Positions 1 to 5,214 of a DNA stretch of 6,656 nt are shown one piece after another. How positions within the stretch are numbered: the stretch's first letter is position 1; each line of letters opens with the position of its first letter. The notes below the pieces were generated by a model that did no database searches, was not told the DNA's origin, and worked only from the letters and a program-made list of their open reading frames with translations. Source of the stretch: Acidimicrobiia bacterium (GTDB lineage Bacteria > Actinomycetota > Acidimicrobiia > Spongiisociales > UBA5794); contig JABDIW010000154.1 of NCBI GenBank assembly GCA_013003515.1, positions 1-6,656 of the forward strand, in the 5' to 3' direction. A program made the position numbers and the translations under genes.

Positions 1-179
1 CGCACATCGAGCTGTTCGACCACGTCGAGGTACCCCTCGACGAGCTCGACGCCGACGGCGGCGAGACCGGCACAGTCATCGACGTCTTCGGGTTCGGTGG
101 GGGTGCCTGTGCACGCAGCAGCGAGCACGGCGATGACGATGCCGGCGGCGAGTCTCTCAGCCAGTGACCTGGAGCCCAT
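1..179 (-). CDS. Small putative lipoprotein, C-terminus beyond the left edge
   Basis: Fifty-nine complete codons are visible before the window ends. The N-terminus has a short charged part (Arg4, Glu8, Arg9), a hydrophobic stretch (residues 10-22, LAAGIVIAVLAAA) and Cys23 followed by Thr-Gly-Thr-Pro-Thr. This is the layout of a lipoprotein signal peptide with the modified Cys at 23, so the mature protein should be anchored outside the cytoplasmic membrane. The lipobox is imperfect, with Leu at -4 rather than -3. The ATG at 179 was chosen because GGGAG lies 7-8 nt upstream. The gene overlaps the stop of the preceding lipoprotein gene by 23 nt, so the two are probably translated together. After the signal, residues 36-57 (Cys, then L..x..V-E-x-V-x-x-Y-L-D) resemble residues 29-50 of the preceding lipoprotein, suggesting paralogy. 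I do not recognise a known family, and the link to the microcompartment is unknown. Confidence 0.6.
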   Translation of the reverse strand, partial: MGSRSLAERLAAGIVIAVLAAACTGTPTEPEDVDDCAGLAAVGVELVEGYLDVVEQLDV

Positions 180-504
180 CGAGGAACTCCCTGGCGATAT
201 TGGTCTGGGCGGCAACGCCATCCTTGACGGCGGTTTCGATGCTGACGGCATCACACTCGGAGACCGTGATCAGCTCATCGATGTCGAGCATCTGCAGTCG
301 GAACTCGTCGATCCCGGGCGGCTCGAAGCCTGAGGCGGGGATGTCCTCGTCCGACAGCCGGTTGAGGCCGTCGACGAACTCCTGCACCGTCTCGATGACG
401 GTGACGGTCAGCTCGTCGCAGGGCACGGCGGAAGCGCCACCTTGCGTGCAGGCGGTCGCGCCAAGCGCGAGGGCAACGATGAAAAGGGTGATTCGGCGGC
501 CGAT
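157..504 (-). CDS. Small putative lipoprotein with no canonical start codon
   Basis: Read from 504 this frame gives 115 residues. Residues 1-19 look like a lipoprotein signal: Arg3-Arg4, a hydrophobic core (LFIVALALGA) and Cys19, then a small-residue linker TQGGASA. The mature part is acidic, with Cys29 and a second Cys in an SECDAV motif that might form a disulfide. No ATG, GTG or TTG occurs in frame between the upstream TAG (529-531) and the GTG at 426. The best Shine-Dalgarno (GGAGG, 514-510) sits 5 nt before an ATC at 504, so either ATC is used as a rare start or an ATG has been lost by mutation or sequencing error. A GTG start at 426 would give 89 residues and remove the signal. The gene follows the last BMC-P gene with a 24-nt gap and overlaps the next lipoprotein gene. 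The protein family is not recognised. Confidence 0.5.
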   Translation of the reverse strand: MGRRITLFIVALALGATACTQGGASAVPCDELTVTVIETVQEFVDGLNRLSDEDIPASGFEPPGIDEFRLQMLDIDELITVSECDAVSIETAVKDGVAAQTNIAREFLDGLQVTG

Positions 505-509
505 GATGT

Positions 510-514
510 CCTCC
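510..514 (-). promoter_or_regulatory. Shine-Dalgarno GGAGG for the first lipoprotein gene
   Basis: GGAGG on the minus strand stands 2 nt before one ATC and 5 nt before a second in-frame ATC at 504. It lies just after the stop of the last BMC-P gene. It supports translation starting close to 504, ahead of the signal peptide, although no standard start codon is present there. Confidence 0.45.
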
Positions 515-528
515 GTGACCGGGAAACC

Positions 529-798
529 CTAGTCCCGTTCCCAGTAGTCGATGATCGCGACCACGACTGCCCGGATCGGGCCCGTGTCGACGTCCAGTGT
601 CTGACGGGCCGAGGTGCCCTCATCGAGAACGAGGACATCCTCGCCGGCGCCGGCACCCACCAGGTCGACGGCGATGGCGTAGTCGCCCGTGGCGTCACCC
701 GAATCGTCCAGGTAATCGCAGATCAGCAACTGATGACCGTCGAACAGGGGATGGTTGATGGTCGACACCACCGTTCCCGAGACTCTGGCGACCTTCAT
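529..798 (-). CDS. BMC-P pentameric shell vertex protein (EutN/CcmL family), third copy
   Basis: An 89-residue protein, the usual length for EutN/CcmL/BMC-P proteins, which form pentamers that cap the twelve vertices of the microcompartment shell. Family hallmarks are the N-terminal strand MKVARVSGTVVST, the ALID-like segment HQLLICDYL (22-30), AVDLVGAGAGEDVLVL (43-58), the GTSARQT loop (61-67) and the C-terminal strand AVVVAIIDYWE. It shares the GAGxGE and SARQT blocks with the BMC-P encoded at 3126-3413. Its ATG lies inside the stop of the preceding gene (ATGA, 4-nt overlap) with GAGGA about 8 nt upstream, which points to translational coupling. It is the last recognisable BMC gene in the operon. 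Confidence 0.93.
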   Translation of the reverse strand: MKVARVSGTVVSTINHPLFDGHQLLICDYLDDSGDATGDYAIAVDLVGAGAGEDVLVLDEGTSARQTLDVDTGPIRAVVVAIIDYWERD

Positions 799-1067
799 GC
801 CAGGTCCTCTGCGGCATCCACGATGCCGACGATGGCGTGGTCCACCGGGACGAAGCGGGGGTCCAGGGCCTCGGCCGCCTCCCTGGAAGCGACGAAGTAG
901 ACCAGTTCGCCCGGCCCGGCCATTCGCACCGCATCAGCGGCGACGACGGGCCTCCCCGTTGGTTTCTGAGCACGATCGAGCGGCTGGACGATGAGCATCG
1001 GGACGCCCTCGAGTCCGTCCGCCTTGATCGTGGCGATCACCGTGCCGATGACCTTGCCCAGCTTCAC
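795..1067 (-). CDS. BMC-P pentameric shell vertex protein, divergent second copy
   Basis: A 90-residue EutN/CcmL-family protein beginning at GTG 1067. This start overlaps the preceding stop as GTGA and follows GAGGTG at about 6 nt; the upstream in-frame region lies within the preceding gene. Family features are LGKVIGTVIATIKADGLEG (3-21), the MLIVQPLD strand, AADAVRMAGPGELVYFV (43-59) and the C-terminal HAIVGIVDAAEDL. It departs from the other two BMC-P proteins: the SARQT loop is replaced by ASREAAEAL, and GAG is replaced by MAGPGE. It probably fills some vertices in place of, or mixed with, the other copies, but the sequence does not show which. Confidence 0.92.
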   Translation of the reverse strand: MKLGKVIGTVIATIKADGLEGVPMLIVQPLDRAQKPTGRPVVAADAVRMAGPGELVYFVASREAAEALDPRFVPVDHAIVGIVDAAEDLA

Positions 1068-1663
1068 GCCCCCACCTCGTGGGTGTGGATGCGCTCGAGG
1101 AAACGGGCCGCCGTCCACAGGTTGTCGGCGATCTCCTCGTGGAGTGAAGCGATGACGGCAGACTCGACGAGCTGGGACCCTGCCCGGACGACGGCGGCAT
1201 CCACTGCAGCCTCCACGTCGGCGACGACCCCCGAAAACAGGACATAACCCTTGCCACCGAGTCCGTCGGAGAGCCGGAGCTGACCGACAGCGACATCGGC
1301 CGCCTTCACTCCGGCGTCCGCGGCATCGATGACGGCAGACGTGGTGGACGTCTCGACGACGCCCAGCGCCTCACCGGACTCAGGTCGCGTCGGGGCCTCG
1401 TTGAGCATGGCTGTCACCACGTCCGGGTGGATGTCGGCGAGGAAGACGGCGTCGAGCACCATCCCGGCGCCGACCTCGCGTCCGGCAGCCATGGCTTCCT
1501 CGACGCTCGCCGTGTCTCCGGCGACGAGCACGAGGTATTTGCCGGGATGAACGGTCCCCGCATACGCCGAGGCCACCGGGGCACGTTTGACCATGGCATC
1601 GCCGCTGACGATGCCGCGTGCGATGGAGGAGAACTCGAGGAGCCCGACGGCGGGATTGGCCAT
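1064..1663 (-). CDS. PduT-like tandem BMC trimer shell protein (single-layer BMC-T)
   Basis: A 199-residue protein with two fused BMC domains, at about residues 4-90 and 98-185. BMC-T proteins form trimers that mimic the hexagonal shell tile. The first repeat opens VGLLEFSSIARGIVSGDAMVKRA and closes DAVFLADIHPDV; the second opens ALGVVETSTTSAVIDAADAGVKAA and contains the LGGKGY loop. The pattern follows PduT closely as I remember it. PduT holds a 4Fe-4S cluster at the trimer axis through Cys38 in an ICPGKF segment. Here the aligned segment is VHPGKY with His39, so the same cluster ligation is not expected unchanged. The ATG at 1663 overlaps the aldehyde dehydrogenase stop by one base (TGATG). 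A TTG one codon upstream is possible but less likely. The gene lies next to the aldehyde dehydrogenase, so a pore for a substrate, cofactor or electrons is plausible inference. Confidence 0.93.
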   Translation of the reverse strand: MANPAVGLLEFSSIARGIVSGDAMVKRAPVASAYAGTVHPGKYLVLVAGDTASVEEAMAAGREVGAGMVLDAVFLADIHPDVVTAMLNEAPTRPESGEALGVVETSTTSAVIDAADAGVKAADVAVGQLRLSDGLGGKGYVLFSGVVADVEAAVDAAVVRAGSQLVESAVIASLHEEIADNLWTAARFLERIHTHEVGA

Positions 1664-3129
1664 CAAACGATCCGCATCGCGCCGACAACGGTGACCCGTC
1701 GCACACGCGAGAAGGTGCGAGGCCTGGTCAGGCCCTCACCGGTGGGACTGGCGATGGAGAACGACGCGTATCCCTCCCCACCGTGGGCGAGACCGGCGAA
1801 GTTCGATGCGTTCGCCACGAAGATCGAACAGTTCATGGCACGCCCCATGCGCGTGATGGTCTCGACGTTGGTGGAGTGGATCGAGGCCGTGTGTCGGAAG
1901 CCATGCTCGGAGCGGACCGCCAGGGAGATGGCGTCATCGACATTGGTGACCCGCACCACCGGCATGACCGGCATCATTTGTTCGGTCCACACCAGACTGT
2001 GCTCTCGCGGCACCTCGGCCACCAGCAGCCTGACGTCGTCCTCCACCTCGATGCCGGCTGCCGCGGCGATGCGGGCGGCGTCCTTGCCGATCCACTCCGG
2101 GTTGATCGCACCGGGCTTGGAGGGTGGCCCCATCTCACGAAAGATCACTCGCTCGAGCCGCTTCAGTTCGTGATCCTTGAGCCGGTATGCGCCGCTCGAG
2201 ACCATGGCGGAGACCAGCCGGTCTGCGACGGTGTCCACGACGATCGTGGTCTTCTCATCGGTGCAGATGACGTTGTTGTCGAACGATGCCCCGGCGACGA
2301 TGTGGCCACCAGCGGCCTCCACGTCGGCTGTTTGATCGACGACTGCAGGCGGGTTGCCGGGACCCGCCAGGATCGCCTTCTTCGGAGTCGCCGCAGCTTC
2401 CTTCACGACCCCGGGCCCGCCGGTGACCAGCAGCACTCTGACATCGGGGTGAGCCATCACGGCCTTGGCGCTCTCGATGGTCGGCTCTCCCACCGCGGTC
2501 ACCAGATTCTCGGGCCCACCAGCAGACACGATCGCGCGGTTGATGAGTCGGATGTTCTCTGCAGACACCCTCTTGGCATTGGGGTGGACGTTGAACACCG
2601 CAGCATTGCCCGCCGACACGATCGCGATGGTGTTGTTGATGATGGTGGAGGTCGGGTTCGTAGTCGGTGTGATGGCGCCGACGACGCCGTACGGGGCGTA
2701 CTCGGTGATCATCATCCCGGAGTCACCGGTCACGACCTGAGGGTCGAGGTCCTCGGGGCCCGGTGTTTTTGCGGTCACGAGGCGGTTCTTGACGACCTTG
2801 TCCGCAGCCCGACCGAGCCCGGTCTCCTCACGGGCCTCGTAGGCGAGACGCTCCCCGTGTTCTCGCATCGAAGCCCGGATCGCTTCGACGACTCGATGAC
2901 GGACGTCGAGGCCCATGTCGTGGTAGTAGGTGTAGGCACGCATCGCTGCCGACACGGCGGCGTCGACCGTGGGAAAGATGCCGTCACCGGTCTCGACGGC
3001 ACCGTCGGCGACGGCGGCCGCGGCCTTCATCGCAGCTGCGGGCCGAGCCTCTCCCTCGTGCGACACCAGGCGCCCGCGCACCCGGGCGATGATCTCCTGG
3101 ATATCCGACTCGGGCAGCGCACCTCTCAC
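1663..3129 (-). CDS. CoA-acylating aldehyde dehydrogenase (PduP/EutE-like), microcompartment type
   Basis: A 488-residue enzyme of the ALDH superfamily, similar to PduP/EutE, which convert an aldehyde plus CoA and NAD+ to acyl-CoA and NADH. The catalytic thiol is Cys289 in the FDNNVICTDEK context. Other family features are EETGLGR (101-107), APYGVVGAITPTTNPT (145-160), FNVHPNAK and LLVTGGPGVV (233-242). Residues 5-22 (PESDIQEIIARVRGRLVS) form a predicted amphipathic helix, followed by an Ala-rich linker of about 30 residues, typical of an N-terminal encapsulation peptide. The GTG at 3129 was chosen because it keeps this peptide, overlaps the BMC-P stop as GTGA and has AGGAG upstream at a rather long spacing. 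In this operon the likely substrate is acetaldehyde released by the DeoC enzyme, giving acetyl-CoA. The exact chain-length preference cannot be read from the sequence. Confidence 0.94.
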   Translation of the reverse strand: MRGALPESDIQEIIARVRGRLVSHEGEARPAAAMKAAAAVADGAVETGDGIFPTVDAAVSAAMRAYTYYHDMGLDVRHRVVEAIRASMREHGERLAYEAREETGLGRAADKVVKNRLVTAKTPGPEDLDPQVVTGDSGMMITEYAPYGVVGAITPTTNPTSTIINNTIAIVSAGNAAVFNVHPNAKRVSAENIRLINRAIVSAGGPENLVTAVGEPTIESAKAVMAHPDVRVLLVTGGPGVVKEAAATPKKAILAGPGNPPAVVDQTADVEAAGGHIVAGASFDNNVICTDEKTTIVVDTVADRLVSAMVSSGAYRLKDHELKRLERVIFREMGPPSKPGAINPEWIGKDAARIAAAAGIEVEDDVRLLVAEVPREHSLVWTEQMMPVMPVVRVTNVDDAISLAVRSEHGFRHTASIHSTNVETITRMGRAMNCSIFVANASNFAGLAHGGEGYASFSIASPTGEGLTRPRTFSRVRRVTVVGAMRIV

Positions 3130-3413
3130 TTGCGGAACTGCTCCTCACCGTCGACCTCCCAGGTGTCGACGATGGCCATGATGACCGCGTCGCAGGGTCG
3201 GTCACGGGTCATCTCGGTCTGGCGCGCCGAACTACCCGACGCATAGAGAATCACCTCGCCGACACCGGCACCGACCACATCGACCGCGATCACGTACCCA
3301 CCGGTCTCGGTGTCGTCCGTGTCGATGACACGCACGACGAGGAACTTCATCCCCTCCATCCGCGGTTCCTTGCGGCTGGCGACGAGGGTGCCGACCACCC
3401 TTCCGAGTTGCAT
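3126..3413 (-). CDS. BMC-P pentameric shell vertex protein (EutN/CcmL family), first copy
   Basis: A 95-residue BMC-P protein. Diagnostic segments are MQLGRVVGTLVASRKEPRMEG (1-21), the MKFLVVRVID strand, VIAVDVVGAGVGEVILYASGSSARQT (41-66) and the C-terminal AVIMAIVDTWEVD. It has a short charged tail (GEEQFRK) beyond the usual end. The ATG at 3413 follows a strong AGGGAGGT Shine-Dalgarno sequence and lies 11 nt after the BMC-H stop. Its own stop overlaps the GTG of the aldehyde dehydrogenase. Of the three BMC-P copies it is most like the one at 529-798 and carries the best ribosome binding site, so it may be the main vertex protein; that is inference. Confidence 0.95.
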   Translation of the reverse strand: MQLGRVVGTLVASRKEPRMEGMKFLVVRVIDTDDTETGGYVIAVDVVGAGVGEVILYASGSSARQTEMTRDRPCDAVIMAIVDTWEVDGEEQFRK

Positions 3414-3424
3414 GGCGACCTCCC

Positions 3425-3727
3425 TCAGCCGAGTTCGGCCTGGGCCTCCTCGGTCCGCCCGAGCGGGAGGACCAGGTCGATGTTGAGGTGCGGACGGGCG
3501 ATGATGTGGCTGGCGACGACCTCGCCGACCTTCTCCGCATTCCGAACACCGGCATCGACGGCTGCCTTGACGGCGGCGACGTCACCACGAACGACAGCGG
3601 TCACATACCCGCCGCCGGTCTTCTCGTAGCTGACGAGCTCGACCTTGGCCGCTTTGACCATGGCATCGGCGGCCTCGACGGTCGCCGCAAAACCGCGGCT
3701 TTCGATCATGCCCAGAGCTTCCGGCAT
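3425..3727 (-). CDS. BMC-H hexameric shell protein (PduA/EutM/CcmK family)
   Basis: A 100-residue single-domain BMC protein, the main hexagonal tile of the shell facets. It has the canonical opening PEALGMIESRGFAATVEAADAMVKAA, the strand VELVSYEKTGGGYVTAVVRGDV (29-50) and DVAAVKAAVDAGV. The pore loop is KTGGGY (36-41), glycine-rich as in EutM/PduA, giving a small polar pore. Conserved RPH follows at 78-80, and the C-terminal tail (NIDLVLPLGRTEEAQAELG) is short. The ATG at 3727 matches the family N-terminus and has AAGGAG upstream. It is the only BMC-H gene in the locus, so a single hexamer type must make up most of the facet area unless others are encoded elsewhere. The 34-nt gap before it is the largest in the operon; I see no terminator there. 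Confidence 0.97.
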   Translation of the reverse strand: MPEALGMIESRGFAATVEAADAMVKAAKVELVSYEKTGGGYVTAVVRGDVAAVKAAVDAGVRNAEKVGEVVASHIIARPHLNIDLVLPLGRTEEAQAELG

Positions 3728-3761
3728 GGTGCTGCTCCTTACCTTCCTGTTTCGTATCTGT

Positions 3762-4394
3762 TCACTTGTCCATCGGACGGCCTTCGAGGCCTTCGATGGC
3801 GGCGACGGCTGCACGCCATCCCACGTCTATGTCCCGCTCCTCGCCTCCGAGGTACACCCGCCCCATCGAGCCGAATGCCCTCACCTCGAGGACGTTGATC
3901 GCTGCAGCCTTCTCGGCCTCGTTGGCGGCAAGTGGAGCGTAGGCGGCGGGCTCCACTTCCATCACGTAGAGCGTCTGGCCCGGGATGAGCATCTGACCAT
4001 GGCGGGTGCGGTTGATGAGCTGAGCCTGATGATCGTCGATACGGCGGATGATCTGGCTCGACAGGATGCGAGGCTTGATGCGGTCCTCTTCGGTGTGCTC
4101 GATCGCCTCGAGGATGGCGTCGCCGGCAGCCCGGGTTTCGTGCTGTTCGGGTGAATGGATCTCGAGCATCCCGTAGTAGCGCTCGACGATCTGCATACCG
4201 GGTTTGACCGACGTGGCTTTGAGAGCGATGTCGGTGAGACGGTTGATCTCGATCCCCGGCGCCACCTCCACATAGAGCGAGGCATCACCAGCAAGCGGGA
4301 GGAATCCCTGGGCGATGGTTCCGAGGAACGCGGCATATTGCGGCTGCAGGTTGTCGAGGAAGCAGTACGTCCTCAGTTCAATACCGCTGCTCAT
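3762..4394 (-). CDS. CsoS1D-like double-layer tandem BMC trimer shell protein (BMC-T, permuted)
   Basis: A 210-residue protein with two permuted BMC domains, closely following the CsoS1D pattern: ELRTYCFLDNLQPQYAAFLG (6-25), QGFLPLAGDASLYVEVAPGIEI (29-50), TDIALKATSVKPG, then in the second domain LINRTRHGQMLIPGQ (126-140), EPAAYAPLAANEAEKAAA and GRVYLGGEE. CsoS1D-type trimers stack face to face and have a large central pore that opens and closes; the gating pair Glu-Arg of CsoS1D appears here as Glu71-Arg72 in IVERYYG. The protein therefore probably provides a gated route for bulky molecules such as NAD, CoA or sugar phosphates. The ATG at 4394 overlaps the end of deoC by 17 nt and follows AAGGG at about 3-4 nt. 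The CsoS1D N-terminal extension is absent. Confidence 0.93.
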   Translation of the reverse strand: MSSGIELRTYCFLDNLQPQYAAFLGTIAQGFLPLAGDASLYVEVAPGIEINRLTDIALKATSVKPGMQIVERYYGMLEIHSPEQHETRAAGDAILEAIEHTEEDRIKPRILSSQIIRRIDDHQAQLINRTRHGQMLIPGQTLYVMEVEPAAYAPLAANEAEKAAAINVLEVRAFGSMGRVYLGGEERDIDVGWRAAVAAIEGLEGRPMDK

Positions 4395-5214
4395 CGCCCT
4401 TCCCTTCTTCGTCTCCGGACACGATTGCGACACCAGCCGAGGCGCCGATACGGGTGGCCCCGGCGGCAATCATCTCCTCGACGTCTTGTTTGGTCCGCAC
4501 TCCCCCGGACGCCTTCACGCCCATGTCCGGACCAACCGTTTCCCGCATCAACGCTACGTCGTAGACGGTGGCGCCACCAGGACCGAACCCGGTGCTGGTC
4601 TTCACGTAGTCCGCTTTCGCCTGTTTGGCGAGGTGACAGGCCTGGACCTTTTCCTCGTCGGTGAGCAGTGCGGTCTCGATGATCACCTTGTTCAGGGCTC
4701 CCGACTCGTGGCAGGCGTCCGACACCTTGGCGATGTCTTCCCGAACCACATCGTGGAGGCCGGACTTGAGCGCACCGACGTTGATGACCATGTCGATCTC
4801 GCGAGCTCCTTCGCGGAGTGCCCGCCGGGCCTCTGTCGCCTTGGTATCTGCGGTGGTGGCTCCCAACGGGAACCCGATGACCGAGGCAACCGGAACGCCG
4901 CTCCCCCGCAGGTTGCTGACCGATCTCTTGACCCACGTGGGATTGACACACACCGATGCGAACCCATACGTGCGGGCCTCGGCGCACAACGTGTCGATCT
5001 CGTCGGCAGTGGCATCGGGGCGCAGCAACGTGTGATCTATGTATCGGGCGAGATCGAGGGGGACGTCGGCGGCGTCGCCGTGATAGGCGACCCGGTCGGC
5101 ACCGTTGGCCACGACCGCACGAACCTGCTCGGGCGTCGAGCACCAGTCGACTGCACCACTGAGAGCAGCAAGCACCTCACGGGTCACGGCTTCGATGAGC
5201 CGTTCACGGTCCAT
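4378..5214 (-). CDS. deoC: Deoxyribose-5-phosphate aldolase (DERA) with N-terminal encapsulation peptide
   Basis: A 278-residue class I aldolase that cleaves 2-deoxy-D-ribose 5-phosphate to glyceraldehyde 3-phosphate and acetaldehyde. The catalytic domain starts near residue 56 (ARYIDHTLLRPDAT). Active-site residues are visible: Asp141 in EIDMVINVGALKSG, the Schiff-base Lys205 in YVKTSTGF, and Lys234 in GVKASGGVRT. The first 55 residues are extra compared with stand-alone DERA. Residues 2-19 (DRERLIEAVTREVLAAL) form an amphipathic helix with Leu6, Ile7, Val10, Val14, Leu15 and Leu18 on one face, as in encapsulation peptides. The segment after it (ADRVAYH and surroundings) is not explained by either part. 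The ATG at 5214 overlaps the isomerase stop (TGATG), with GGAG about 8 nt upstream. Acetaldehyde release inside a shell fits the BMC logic of containing a volatile toxic aldehyde. DERA marks the SPU class of microcompartments. Confidence 0.95.
   Translation of the reverse strand: MDRERLIEAVTREVLAALSGAVDWCSTPEQVRAVVANGADRVAYHGDAADVPLDLARYIDHTLLRPDATADEIDTLCAEARTYGFASVCVNPTWVKRSVSNLRGSGVPVASVIGFPLGATTADTKATEARRALREGAREIDMVINVGALKSGLHDVVREDIAKVSDACHESGALNKVIIETALLTDEEKVQACHLAKQAKADYVKTSTGFGPGGATVYDVALMRETVGPDMGVKASGGVRTKQDVEEMIAAGATRIGASAGVAIVSGDEEGKGDEQRY

Noticed and set aside
1618..3246. Long open frame on the plus strand (about 540 codons) opposite the aldehyde dehydrogenase
   Set aside because: It is antisense to a clear ALDH. 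The product is rich in Arg, His, Gly and Asp, with no domain pattern; high GC content produces such open antisense frames.
3728..3761. Possible internal terminator or promoter in the largest gap of the BMC operon
   Set aside because: The 34 bases show no stable inverted repeat, no T-tract and no convincing -10/-35 pair; only a ribosome binding site is evident.
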